A DNA stretch of 64,000 bases, from the NCBI RefSeq assembly GCF_000176855.2, contig NC_015138.1, forward strand, positions 5,270,001 through 5,334,000, in the 5' to 3' direction. The position numbers and the translations under genes were made by a program. Positions 30,833-39,571 of the stretch are shown one piece after another. Numbering within the stretch: the first letter of the stretch is position 1; each line of letters opens with the position of its first letter. The notes under the pieces are model-generated. The model searched no databases, was not told the origin of the DNA, and saw only the letters and a list, made by a program, of their open reading frames with translations. The stretch is from Paracidovorax avenae ATCC 19860 (lineage in GTDB: Bacteria > Pseudomonadota > Gammaproteobacteria > Burkholderiales > Burkholderiaceae_C).

Positions 30833-31168
30833 ATGAACGCCTCGGTGACGGAGATCGTGGTGGCGACCGTGGGGCTGGCGCTCATCACGCTCATCACGCG
30901 TGCCTTCTTCATGATTCCCGAGAAGGAGCTCCCGATGCCCGACTGGCTCAAGCGCGGGCTCAAGTACGCCCCGCTCGCGGCGCTGGCCGCGGTGCTCGCG
31001 CCGGAGCTTTTCATGGCGGACGGCGAATTCATCGGGACCCTGCAGGACGCCCGGCTGCCGGCCATGGCCTGCGCCGCGGCCTACTATTTCTGGCGCCACG
31101 GCATCCTGGGCACGATCTGCGTGGGCATGGCGGTCTATCTGCCGCTGCACATCGGCCTGGGCTGGTAG
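30833..31168 (+). CDS. azlD: AzlD family transporter, small subunit
   Basis: 111 residues, three or four membrane helices (VATVGLALITLITRAFFMIP; KYAPLAALAAVLAPELF; GTICVGMAVYLPLHIGLGW). Typical small partner of AzlC. It starts 32 bases after azlC; the start at 30833 gives the family N-terminus. A GC-rich inverted repeat GTAGG...CCTAC overlaps the stop. Confidence 0.92.
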   Translation: MNASVTEIVVATVGLALITLITRAFFMIPEKELPMPDWLKRGLKYAPLAALAAVLAPELFMADGEFIGTLQDARLPAMACAAAYYFWRHGILGTICVGMAVYLPLHIGLGW

Positions 31169-31271
31169 GTAGCGCGCTCCGCGCGCCTACAATCCCTCGC
31201 AGTTTTTTCGCCCCAGCCCGCCCGCGTGCCACTCCTGGTGGCCGGCCGGGCTTTCCACACCCTTCCAGCCC

Positions 31272-32468
31272 ATGCAAATCCTTCGCTTTTCCGACCTTTG
31301 CGCCCAAGGCCAGGCCCGCGGCCAGCGCGTGTTCATCCGCGCCGATCTGAACGTGCCCCAGGACGACGACGGCCGCATCACCGAAGACACGCGCATCCGC
31401 GCATCCGTGCCGTGCATCCGGATGGCGCTGGACGCGGGCGCCGCGGTGATGGTGACGAGCCACCTCGGCCGTCCCACGGAAGGCACGCTCACGCCCGCGG
31501 ATTCGCTTGCCCCCGTGGCGGCACGCCTGTCGGAACTGCTCGGCTGCGAGGTGCCCCTGGTCGCCGACTGGGTGGACGGCGTGCAGGTGCAGCCCGGCCA
31601 GGTCGTGCTGCTGGAGAACTGCCGCGTGAACGTGGGCGAGAAGAAGAACAAGCCCGAGCTGGCGCAGAAGATGGCCAAGCTCTGCGACATCTACGTGAAC
31701 GACGCCTTCGGCACCGCGCACCGCGCCGAGGGCACGACCTACGGCATCGCCGAGTACGCGAAGGTGGCCTGCGCCGGCCCGCTGCTGTCCGCAGAGATCG
31801 ATGCCATCGGCAAGGCGCTGGCCCAGCCCGCGCGGCCGCTGGCCGCCATCGTGGCAGGCAGCAAGGTTTCCACCAAGCTGACCATCCTCAAGAGCCTGTC
31901 CGACAAGGTGGACCAGCTCATCGTGGGCGGGGGCATCGCCAACACCTTCATGCTGGCCGCGGGCCTGTCGATCGGCAAGAGCCTGGCCGAGCCCGACCTG
32001 GTGGACGAGGCCCGGGCCGTGATCGAGGCCATGAAGGCGCGCGGCGCCGAGGTGCCGATTCCCACCGACGTGGTGGTCGCCAAGACCTTCTCGGCCGATG
32101 CGCCCGCCACCGTCAAGGCCGCCACCGACGTGGCCGACGACGACCTGATCCTGGACATCGGCCCGCAGACGGCCGCGAAGCTGGCCGCCCAGCTCAAGGC
32201 CGCGGGCACCATCGTCTGGAACGGCCCGGTGGGCGTGTTCGAGTTCGCCGCCTTCGAGAACGGCACCAAGGCCATCGCTCAGGCCATCGCCGAATCGCCG
32301 GCCTTCAGCATCGCCGGCGGCGGAGACACGCTGGCCGCCATCGCGAAGTACGGCATCGAGAAGCAGGTGGGCTACATCTCCACCGGCGGCGGTGCCTTCC
32401 TGGAAGTGCTGGAGGGCAAGCAACTGCCAGCCTTCGAGATCCTGCAAAAGCGCGCCAGCGCCGCGTGA
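31272..32468 (+). CDS. pgk: Phosphoglycerate kinase
   Basis: 398 residues, cytoplasmic, second substrate-level step of lower glycolysis and used in reverse for gluconeogenesis. Signature [18 protein letters not shown], substrate His in [22 protein letters not shown], the hinge, and the nucleotide-site GGGDTLAAI plus C-terminal [14 protein letters not shown]. Start ATG 31272. Confidence 0.97.
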   Translation: MQILRFSDLCAQGQARGQRVFIRADLNVPQDDDGRITEDTRIRASVPCIRMALDAGAAVMVTSHLGRPTEGTLTPADSLAPVAARLSELLGCEVPLVADWVDGVQVQPGQVVLLENCRVNVGEKKNKPELAQKMAKLCDIYVNDAFGTAHRAEGTTYGIAEYAKVACAGPLLSAEIDAIGKALAQPARPLAAIVAGSKVSTKLTILKSLSDKVDQLIVGGGIANTFMLAAGLSIGKSLAEPDLVDEARAVIEAMKARGAEVPIPTDVVVAKTFSADAPATVKAATDVADDDLILDIGPQTAAKLAAQLKAAGTIVWNGPVGVFEFAAFENGTKAIAQAIAESPAFSIAGGGDTLAAIAKYGIEKQVGYISTGGGAFLEVLEGKQLPAFEILQKRASAA

Positions 32469-32499
32469 GCTGCCTGCGACCACCCGACGATTGGCGGCC

Positions 32500-33324
32500 A
32501 TGACCTTCCTCGAACAACTGCGGGATGCCACCGCGCGCAACGGCTCCCTGCTCTGCGTGGGCCTGGACCCCGAACCCGCGCGCTTTCCCGCCGGCCTGCG
32601 TGGCGATGCCGGCCGCATCTACGACTTCTGCGCGGCGATCGTCGATGCCACGGCCGACCTCGCCTGTGCCTTCAAGCCGCAGATCGCGTATTTCGCGGCG
32701 CACCGCGCGGAAGAGCAGCTCGAGCGCCTCATGCGGCACATGCGCGCCACGGCACCGCACGTGCCGGTGATCCTGGATGCCAAGCGCGGCGACATCGGCT
32801 CCACGGCCCAGCAGTACGCGATCGAGGCGTTCGAGCGCTACGGCGCCGACGCGGTGACGCTCTCGCCCTTCATGGGCTTCGACTCCATCGAGCCCTACCT
32901 GGCCTACCACGGCAAGGGTGCCTTCCTGCTGTGCCGCACCTCCAACCCGGGCGGCGACGACCTGCAGAGCCAGCGCCTGGCGAGCGTGGACGGGCAGCCG
33001 CTGCTGTTCGAGCACATTGCACGGCAGGCCCAGGGCCCCTGGAACCGCAACGGCCAGCTGGGCCTCGTGGTGGGTGCGACCTACCCGGCCGAGATCGAGC
33101 GCGTGCGCGCCCTCGCCCCGACGCTGCCGCTGCTCATCCCGGGCGTGGGCGCCCAGGGCGGCGATGCGGCGGCCACGGTGCGCGCCGGCCTGCGGCCGGA
33201 CGGCCCGATCGTCGTGAACTCCTCGCGCGCCATCCTGTATGCGAGCGCGGACGAGGGCTTCGCCGCTGCGGCGCGGCAGGCGGCGCAGGCCACGCGCGCT
33301 GCGTTGAACGCGGCGCGGGGCTGA
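32500..33324 (+). CDS. pyrF: Orotidine 5'-phosphate decarboxylase (type 2)
   Basis: 274 residues, the longer PyrF subfamily found in betaproteobacteria and actinobacteria. Decarboxylates OMP to UMP. Catalytic motif [15 protein letters not shown] near residue 93-107, LCVGLDPEP at the N-terminus, and VVGATYP...[13 protein letters not shown] for phosphate binding. Start 32500 gives [25 protein letters not shown] repeat follows the stop without a T-tract. Confidence 0.95.
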   Translation: MTFLEQLRDATARNGSLLCVGLDPEPARFPAGLRGDAGRIYDFCAAIVDATADLACAFKPQIAYFAAHRAEEQLERLMRHMRATAPHVPVILDAKRGDIGSTAQQYAIEAFERYGADAVTLSPFMGFDSIEPYLAYHGKGAFLLCRTSNPGGDDLQSQRLASVDGQPLLFEHIARQAQGPWNRNGQLGLVVGATYPAEIERVRALAPTLPLLIPGVGAQGGDAAATVRAGLRPDGPIVVNSSRAILYASADEGFAAAARQAAQATRAALNAARG

Positions 33325-33373
33325 AAAGCAAAACCGGCAGCCCAGGCATGAAAGCCGGGCTGCTGCAGCGACC

Positions 33374-33697
33374 TTACGGTCGCACGGCCAATGGCTCAGG
33401 GTCCGTGTCGGACCCGAAACTTACCGACTTGCAGTCTTGCGACCATCGCGGCCGCACCATGGCGCTTTCTGAGAAATCCGAGCGGTCCAGCAATGTGCCA
33501 TTGCCGTCCACCAACTGCACAAAACCGGCGCCGCTTTTATATTGAAAAGCCTCCACTCGATATGGCCCCGCGGCGCACGTGTCCACGAAAATTTGCGAAG
33601 CTTCAGGTTTGGCAATGTATATTCCGACAAACAAGCCGAAGCACGACACTGCAGCAACAAGAAGCCATTTCACCGGATAATCAAATGGTATTTTCAT
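33374..33697 (-). CDS. Small single-membrane-segment hypothetical protein (possible immunity partner)
   Basis: 107 residues, not recognised. One N-terminal hydrophobic helix (PVKWLLVAAVSCFGLFVGIYI) is followed by a small domain with two cysteines (DTCAAGPY and SQDCKSVSF), likely outside the inner membrane. It lies 32 bases behind the DUF6402-like gene in the same direction. Codon use and base composition are AT-richer than the chromosome. Small anchored proteins with an exported domain behind a toxin-like gene are often immunity proteins; here that is inference only. Confidence 0.6.
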   Translation of the reverse strand: MKIPFDYPVKWLLVAAVSCFGLFVGIYIAKPEASQIFVDTCAAGPYRVEAFQYKSGAGFVQLVDGNGTLLDRSDFSESAMVRPRWSQDCKSVSFGSDTDPEPLAVRP

Positions 33698-33729
33698 GTG
33701 GCAATATTTTATCGTGAAATTCATGCCAA

Positions 33730-34608
33730 TCATGGGAAGCTCTTCTGCAGCGGCACAGCAAGTTTCTCGCGCCGAACATCCGAAAAAACCAGAAAATCCG
33801 CTCCAAAGCCCTTTTGCGACCGCCATTCATTGAAACTCCTGTTTTCCACCATCGACAAACCCCTTCCTGGCAATTTGCGAACGCCAGCCATCCCCCAATA
33901 ACCCAGAGGCTGGCTCCCAGAAAAATCATAGGAATCGCGAATGTAAAACAAAAGCTCTTCCACACAAACCGTGTGAATTGTTTTTGCCCCTCTCTTCGAG
34001 GGGACGACACGCCCTCGACCAGAAACATGCAAGGTGAATGCCCCCAAAGCACAGTACAGGTCGTCAAGAGGATCTGCAAGTTTTTCCCAGCGATTGGATG
34101 AAACCGGCCGGGCATTCATATGAGAAGAATCAATAAGTGCCAAAGAGGATGCCATGTCGCCAAATCTGGTTTCATGGGAGGCAATCTTTCCATCCAGCGC
34201 CAGACATCGGTACAACTCATCCCACGACAATTTCGCACTTTTCTCAGAGGAGAGGCCTAGAACTGCAGACTTGAGATCACCATAGACTGCTTGCGTCCGG
34301 GCAAATTGCATAGCCCATTTCATGGAAACTGTGCTGCTATCTATATAACTTCCCGGAAGGTCCATGTGCCGTATTCCGTAGCCTCTTTTCCACCGATCTG
34401 GCAACAAGAAAGCAGAACCACGAAACCATCGGCGCATCAGCGCAGCCCCGATACTGAAGCCCTTTCGATCCATTACTTCAGGAATTTCCGTCAACTGCAG
34501 ATCGCGAAAGCAAGCGGCCGCTGGATAAGACCCTGAGAGAGCAATCGGCGGCACCACGATTCTGCTGCCTGCGAGGAATGCATCCTGCGCAAATTCGTTC
34601 AATGACAT
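33730..34608 (-). CDS. DUF6402-like protein (possible secreted effector)
   Basis: 292 residues without signal peptide or membrane helix. The pattern LQLTEIPEVMDRKG, GAALMRRWF, STVSMKWAMQFARTQ, LDDLYCALGAFTLHV, FYIRDSYDFSGSQPLGYW and ENRSFNEWRSQKGFGADF resembles the DUF6402 family, which I remember as found with type VI secretion parts in Burkholderiales; this recall could not be checked. No VgrG, Hcp or PAAR gene is nearby. AT-rich against its surroundings. The start at 34608 follows AAAGGCCAGGT. It leads a two-gene unit with the small membrane protein. Confidence 0.65.
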   Translation of the reverse strand: MSLNEFAQDAFLAGSRIVVPPIALSGSYPAAACFRDLQLTEIPEVMDRKGFSIGAALMRRWFRGSAFLLPDRWKRGYGIRHMDLPGSYIDSSTVSMKWAMQFARTQAVYGDLKSAVLGLSSEKSAKLSWDELYRCLALDGKIASHETRFGDMASSLALIDSSHMNARPVSSNRWEKLADPLDDLYCALGAFTLHVSGRGRVVPSKRGAKTIHTVCVEELLFYIRDSYDFSGSQPLGYWGMAGVRKLPGRGLSMVENRSFNEWRSQKGFGADFLVFSDVRREKLAVPLQKSFP

Positions 34609-34781
34609 ACCTGGCCTTTATTCTTAATACAAGAACTTGATTAATATTGGCAATCATAATCAGTCGAAAATAAGCCTCCACAAATATCCGTTATTCAATG
34701 GATAAAATTAAATCGTGATAACGTTAGAATGCCATTCCGAAACCGGCTCGCCGCCGCGCCTGAACATTCACGAATTACGTT

Positions 34782-35729
34782 ATGCAACTCAAATGGGTGG
34801 AAGACTTCATCGCGCTGGCGCGCGAGCGCAGCTTCACGCGTGCTGCCGAGCAGCGGCATGTCACGCATCCCGCGTTCGGACGGCGCATTCGTGCACTGGA
34901 GGCTTGGGCCGGCACGGCCCTGGTCGAACGCGGCAGTGCGGAAGCGGAGCAGGACCCGGGCCCGCTCCGTAGCCGCGGCGGTGCGGGTGGGCCGGTACGG
35001 CTGACCGCGGCGGGCACGGCCTTTCTCGCGACGGCCGAGCAGCTGGCGCGCGAGCTTTCGCAATCGCAGGAAGAGTTGCGCGCCATCGCCGGCCGGCAGG
35101 CGCGGTCGGTCACCATCGCCACGGGCCGCACGCTGGCGCGCACGGCGCTGGCGGATGCACTCCCGCGGCTGCGGCCAGTCCTGCAGTCCGCAGAGCTGCG
35201 GGTGGTGACCAACGGGCTGGCACAGACGGTGGAGATGCTGGAGCGCGGCGAGGCGGATTTCTGGCTGGGCTACCACCATGCCGCGCTCGAAGTGCGGCTG
35301 GACGGGCGTTCGTACGCGCACGCCACGCTCGCATCCGACAAGCTCGTGCCTGTATCGCGCGCGGATGCCCAGGGGCTGCCGCGGCACGCGCTGGCTTCGT
35401 CGGGCCCGGCCGTGCCCTACCTTGCCTATGCCGATACGCTGGCGCTCGGCCGCCTGGTGGAAGACCTGCTGGCCCGGCACCCGCTGGCGCCACGGCTGCG
35501 CCGCATCATCGAATGCGACTCGGCCGACGCGCAATACGAGTATGTGCACCGCGGGCTGGGCGTGGCCTGGCTGCCGTGGTCCATGGTGCGGGCCGACTGC
35601 CAGGCCGGAAGGCTCGCGCCGGCTGGCGAGCGCCGCCTGGAACTGCGGTTCGATGTGCGCCTGGTGCGGCCCAAGCGCCGGCTCACCAATGCCGCCGAGG
35701 CGGTCTGGCAGGCCCTCGCGCGCTCCTGA
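34782..35729 (+). CDS. LysR family transcriptional regulator
   Basis: 315 residues. N-terminal winged helix (MQLKWVEDFIALARERSFTR, AAEQRHVTHPAFGRRIRALE) and a C-terminal periplasmic-binding-type sensor. An Arg/Gly/Ala-rich insertion (about residues 50-70, EAEQDPGPLRSRGGAGGPVR) interrupts the usual wing-to-linker segment. It precedes a TctC-type gene in the same direction, whose ligand it may sense. Binding site not evident. Confidence 0.9.
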   Translation: MQLKWVEDFIALARERSFTRAAEQRHVTHPAFGRRIRALEAWAGTALVERGSAEAEQDPGPLRSRGGAGGPVRLTAAGTAFLATAEQLARELSQSQEELRAIAGRQARSVTIATGRTLARTALADALPRLRPVLQSAELRVVTNGLAQTVEMLERGEADFWLGYHHAALEVRLDGRSYAHATLASDKLVPVSRADAQGLPRHALASSGPAVPYLAYADTLALGRLVEDLLARHPLAPRLRRIIECDSADAQYEYVHRGLGVAWLPWSMVRADCQAGRLAPAGERRLELRFDVRLVRPKRRLTNAAEAVWQALARS

Positions 35730-35860
35730 CGGTCGGGCGGCTGCGGCATCACGGTGCCGAATCGGCACGGGCTGGTGCCCATTCAGCACCGTGCAGCTGC
35801 ACGCGGCTCCCACAATCGGCCCACCCCTGCACATACCCTACCGCCCACGGAGATCGTCCC

Positions 35861-36892
35861 ATGTCCTCATTCCGCCCCTTCCAGGCCAGTGGCCCGGGCT
35901 GCAGCCAGCCCCGCGCCGGCCGCCGCCGCGCTCTCGCCCTGCTCGCCCCGCTGGCGCTGGCCGCCATGGCCGGGCTGCAGCCCGCCCTTGCACAGGACGC
36001 CTGGCCCGCGCGGCCCATCACCCTGGTCGTGGGCTATCCGCCCGGCGGCAGCACGGACCTGACGGCCCGCACCCTGGGGCCGGAACTGTCCTCGCGCCTG
36101 GGCGTGCCGGTCGTGATCGAGAACCTCGGCGGCGCCGGTGGCGCGATCGGCGCGCAGAAGGTGGCCAGCAGCGCGCCCGACGGCTACACGCTGCTGCTGG
36201 GCGCGAGCAACGAGATCGCCATCAACCGGCTCGTCACGAAAAAGGTCAAATACGACGTCAAGGATTTCACCGCGCTGGCGCTGGTGGCCTCGCAGCCGCT
36301 GGTGCTGGTGGCGTCCGCCGGCTCGGGGGTGAAGAACGCCGCCGATTTCGTGCAGCGCGTGCGCTCGCAGCCGGGCAAGACCAGCTACGGCAGCTCGGGC
36401 GTGGGCACCTCGCTGCACCTGGCCGGCGAGATGGTCAAGGAGCAGGGCCAGCTCTTCATGACGCACATCCCCTACCGCGGCGTGGCGCCGCTCACCACCG
36501 ACCTGCTGGGCAACAACATCGAGTTCGGGGTGTTCGTGCTCTCCAGCGCCCTGCCCTACATCCGCAGCGGGAAGCTGGTCGCGATGGGCACGACGGAGGC
36601 GCGCCGCTCGGCCATCACGCCCGACATTCCGGCGCTGGCCGAAGTGCCGCAGTTCAGGAACGTGGACATCAACGTGTGGTTCGCGCTCATGGGTCCGGCC
36701 CACCTGCCGCGCCCGGTCGCCGAGAAGCTGCGCAAGGCCACGCTGGACGCACTGCAGTCGCAGGACTTCCGCAGGAAGATGGAGGCCAGCGGATCGGTCG
36801 TGGCGTCCCCGTCGGTCGATCCCGATGCGTTCGTGGCCTCCGAAGTGGCCAAGTACCGCAAGATTGTCCAATTCGCGAAGATCGAGGAATGA
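35861..36892 (+). CDS. TctC-type (Bug) tripartite tricarboxylate transporter binding protein
   Basis: 343 residues. A long twin-basic signal peptide (RAGRRRALALLAPLALAAMA ... ALAQ) is followed by the Bug/TctC fold: WPARPITLVVGYPPGGSTD, VVIENLGGAGGAIGA, DGYTLLLG, TSYGSSGVGTSLHLAGE, HIPYRGVAPL. Such proteins bind carboxylates in the periplasm for TctAB-type transporters; no membrane subunits are next to it, as is common for this amplified family. Its stop overlaps the next start (ATGA). Confidence 0.92.
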   Translation: MSSFRPFQASGPGCSQPRAGRRRALALLAPLALAAMAGLQPALAQDAWPARPITLVVGYPPGGSTDLTARTLGPELSSRLGVPVVIENLGGAGGAIGAQKVASSAPDGYTLLLGASNEIAINRLVTKKVKYDVKDFTALALVASQPLVLVASAGSGVKNAADFVQRVRSQPGKTSYGSSGVGTSLHLAGEMVKEQGQLFMTHIPYRGVAPLTTDLLGNNIEFGVFVLSSALPYIRSGKLVAMGTTEARRSAITPDIPALAEVPQFRNVDINVWFALMGPAHLPRPVAEKLRKATLDALQSQDFRRKMEASGSVVASPSVDPDAFVASEVAKYRKIVQFAKIEE

Positions 36893-37893
36893 TGCAGCAA
36901 CCCAACGACACCGCCGCCGCGCCCCTGCGCTTCGAACTGCCCCAGCCCGACATCGGCGCCTGGCGTGCCGGCAACACGGGCACCGAGGGCGTCTGGCGCT
37001 TCGATTCCGGCGTGCCCGGACCGGACGTGCTGATCACCGCGCTCGTGCACGGCAACGAGCTGTGCGGCGCCTGGGCGCTGCGCGACCTGCTGGAGGCCGG
37101 CATCCGCCCCGGGGCGGGCCGGCTCACCCTGGCGTTCTGCAACCTGGCGGCCTTCGACCGCTTCGACCCGCAGGACCACGACGCTTCGCGCTTCGTGGAC
37201 CAGGACATGAACCGCCAGTGGAGCGACGACCGCCTGGATGCCGCGGACACGCAGGAGCGCCGCCGCGCCGCCGCGCTGCGCCCTTTCGTGCGCGAAGCCG
37301 GCTGGCTGCTCGATCTGCACTCCATGCACGAACCCGGTGCGCCGCTGCTCCTGACCGGCACGCATGCGCGCAACCAGGCACTGGCGCGGCGCATGGGCGC
37401 GCCCGAGTACGTGGTGGCCGACGCCGGCCACCAGGACGGCGTGCGCATGCGCGACTACGGCCGCTTCGGCCGCCCGGATGCCGAGGAAGCGGGCACCGAC
37501 GGCACGCGCTCGCTGCTCATCGAGTGCGGTTTCCATGGCGACCCGGCCAGCCGTACCGTGGCGCGCGACCAGTGCGTGCGGTTCCTGGAAGCGGCTGGCT
37601 CGCTGGACGCGGCCACGCTGGCGCGGGCGCTGCCGGGCTGGCGGCAGCCCGATGCGCCGCGGCAGTGGGTGCTGGAAGTGACCGGCCCGGTCGTGGCGCG
37701 CAGCAGCGGCTTCCGCTTCACGCGGCCCGTGGCGGCACTGGACGTGATCCCCCAGGCGGGCACGGTGATCGGCGACAACGACGGCGAGCCCGTCGCCACG
37801 CCCTATGACGACTGCGTGCTGGTGATGCCTTCCACGCGCCAGGCCCGCGCGGGCGTGACCGTGGTGCGCTTCGCGCGGCGGCGACTGCTGTAA
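36889..37893 (+). CDS. Succinylglutamate desuccinylase/aspartoacylase family protein
   Basis: 334 residues (ATG 36889; ATG 36892 equally possible). Zinc-dependent M14-like deacylase fold: the H-x-x-E zinc pair in ALVHGNELCGAWAL, NRQWSD after DQDMN, the third His in DLHSMHEPG, and the catalytic Glu region LLIECGFHGD. It would hydrolyse an N-acyl amino acid or similar amide. Translation is coupled to the TctC-type gene upstream, so the bound ligand may be its substrate or product. Confidence 0.88.
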   Translation: MMQQPNDTAAAPLRFELPQPDIGAWRAGNTGTEGVWRFDSGVPGPDVLITALVHGNELCGAWALRDLLEAGIRPGAGRLTLAFCNLAAFDRFDPQDHDASRFVDQDMNRQWSDDRLDAADTQERRRAAALRPFVREAGWLLDLHSMHEPGAPLLLTGTHARNQALARRMGAPEYVVADAGHQDGVRMRDYGRFGRPDAEEAGTDGTRSLLIECGFHGDPASRTVARDQCVRFLEAAGSLDAATLARALPGWRQPDAPRQWVLEVTGPVVARSSGFRFTRPVAALDVIPQAGTVIGDNDGEPVATPYDDCVLVMPSTRQARAGVTVVRFARRRLL

Positions 37894-37903
37894 TCGCTGC
37901 GCA

Positions 37904-38239
37904 TCAGTGGCCTGCCGTGCGGGAGAACAGGTTGATCACCAGCACGCCCGCCAGGATCAGCCCCATGCCGGCCAGCGCGGGGGCGTCCAGCCGCTGGCCG
38001 TAGGCCAGCCAGCCGATGGCCGAGACGAGCACGATGCCCACGCCGGACCAGATGGCATAGGCGATGCCCGTGGGAATCGCCTGCAGGGTGAGCGACAGGA
38101 AATAGAACGACACGCCGTAGCCGGCCACGGTGATCAGGCTGGGCACGGGCCGGGAGAAGCCGTCCGAGGCCTTGAGGAAGGAGGTCGCGAGGACCTCGGC
38201 GCCGATCGCGATCGCAAGGTAGAGGTGGTGGATGCCCAT
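37904..38239 (-). CDS. EmrE/QacE-type small multidrug resistance protein
   Basis: 111 residues, four membrane helices. Contains the essential membrane Glu in AIAIGAEVLATSFLKAS, the PTGIAYAIWSGVGIVLV signature and VLVINLFSR at the end, all as in EmrE. Proton-coupled export of cationic drugs as a dimer in the inner membrane. Transcribed after the EamA gene (46-base gap). Confidence 0.94.
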   Translation of the reverse strand: MGIHHLYLAIAIGAEVLATSFLKASDGFSRPVPSLITVAGYGVSFYFLSLTLQAIPTGIAYAIWSGVGIVLVSAIGWLAYGQRLDAPALAGMGLILAGVLVINLFSRTAGH

Positions 38240-38285
38240 GCCACCGATTGGACACCGGACTGCGAAAGTGGCGTGGGCCTGGGGC

Positions 38286-39227
38286 CTATCGCCGCCGCGC
38301 CGCGGCCCAGCGCGGCCCCAGCACCACGCAAGCGAGTGCGGCCACGATCGCCGCGATGCCGGCCCACTGCCACGCCGAGACGGTTTCACCCAGCACCAGC
38401 ATGCCGGCGGACAGGCCCACGACCGGCACGGCGAGGCTGAACGGCGCCACGCGATTGGCCGGATAGCGCGTGAGCAGCCCGGTCCAGAGGCCGTAGCCCA
38501 GGATGGTGGCCGCCCAGCCGAGGTAGGCGACGGCGCCCCAGGCCAGCCAGGGCAGCGCGGCCCAGGCATCGACCTGCAGCCAGCGCGGAGCATCGGCATC
38601 GAAGGCGGCGGACAGCGCCACGAAAGGCAGGATGGGCACGAGGCTGCTCCAGGCCACGAAGGCCAGGGGCCGGTAGCCCGGCGACTCCTGCTGGGCCTTG
38701 CGCGCCACGATGTTCGATGCGGCCCAGGACGCGGCGCCGCAGAGCGCGAGCCCCACGCCTGCCAGGGTCACGCCGTCCGAAACCGTTCCGGGCGCGGCGA
38801 AATGCATGCCGAAGCAGGCCAGGCCCAGCGCGGCCAGGCCCAGCCCGACGAGCAGCGGCCGGCCCGGCCGCTCGTGCAGCAGCAGGAAGGCCCAGAACGC
38901 AGTGAAGAAGACCTGGGTCTGCAGCAGCACGCTCGCCAGCGCCGCGGTCAGCCCCACGCGCAGGGCGAGGAAGACCATGCCGAACTGCCCCACCCCCTGG
39001 AAGAGCCCGTAGAGCACCACCCAGCGCCAGCGCACGGCGGGTGGCCGCAGGAAGAACACGAGCGGCAGGGCCGCGAACACGTAGCGCATGGCGCCCAGCT
39101 GGAACGGGGTGAAGGAGCGCAATCCCCATTTCATGGCGACGAAGTTGACGCCCCAGAGCACGACGACCGCCAGCGCCGCCAGCAGATCGCGCGGGGCCAG
39201 CGGCGCGGATTGCGGCCCGGCGCTCAC
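38286..39227 (-). CDS. EamA/DMT superfamily transporter
   Basis: 313 residues, ten predicted membrane helices in two EamA halves (LLAALAVVVLWGVNFVAMKW ... and VTLAGVGLALCGAASWAASN ...). No ATG fits the N-terminus; a GTG at 39227 preceded by GGGAG gives MSAGPQSAPLAPRDLLAAL and is the likely start. Exporter of metabolites or amino acids; substrate unknown. Heads a two-gene transporter unit with the EmrE-type gene. Confidence 0.87.
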   Translation of the reverse strand: MSAGPQSAPLAPRDLLAALAVVVLWGVNFVAMKWGLRSFTPFQLGAMRYVFAALPLVFFLRPPAVRWRWVVLYGLFQGVGQFGMVFLALRVGLTAALASVLLQTQVFFTAFWAFLLLHERPGRPLLVGLGLAALGLACFGMHFAAPGTVSDGVTLAGVGLALCGAASWAASNIVARKAQQESPGYRPLAFVAWSSLVPILPFVALSAAFDADAPRWLQVDAWAALPWLAWGAVAYLGWAATILGYGLWTGLLTRYPANRVAPFSLAVPVVGLSAGMLVLGETVSAWQWAGIAAIVAALACVVLGPRWAAARRR

Positions 39228-39571
39228 CGGCGGCTCCCGCAACCGCCGCCGGCAGTGCGGGCCTTCGCGGACGTGGCGTGTGGCTGCGCTGGAAGCGGTG
39301 TGGCGGGGAGAGACGCAGGCAGGAAAGGCATGGGCAACCGGGGAAGGATGGGAAAAGGAAGGGGAGCGCAACTGTCGCGTTGCAAGGTTGGCGGCTTCAG
39401 GGATTATGAAGATGGCGCCGACTTGATGCCGGTCAATTTTTCCGCCCCCCGGCATACCATTTGCGTGGGGTGTGTTTCACAATTGCTTACGCACGGTGGC
39501 GAAGCGCCGGCAATCGCGCGCGGGGGAGGGGCCGCCGCGCAAGCCCTTTCACCTCAACAGACCGCCAACAC
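39228..39571. other. Divergent intergenic region, no gene seen
   Basis: 344 bases between the EamA gene and the chemotaxis receptor. It is Gly/Ala-codon-free, purine-rich around 39290-39370 and AT-richer near 39400-39480. No open frame looks coding. A possible flagellar-type promoter lies at 39433-39459. Confidence 0.5.
39433..39459 (+). promoter_or_regulatory. Weak sigma-28-like promoter of the chemotaxis receptor
   Basis: TCAATTTT (39433-39440), 11 bases, then GCATACCA (39452-39459) compares with the flagellar consensus TAAAGTTT-N11-GCCGATAA at 6 of 8 and 4 of 8 positions. Chemoreceptor genes are often read by this sigma factor, but the match is weak. Confidence 0.25.

Noticed and set aside
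33337..33363. GCAGCCC/GGGCTGC inverted repeat after pyrF as terminator
   Set aside because: A 13-base loop and no T-tract on either strand; too weak to call.
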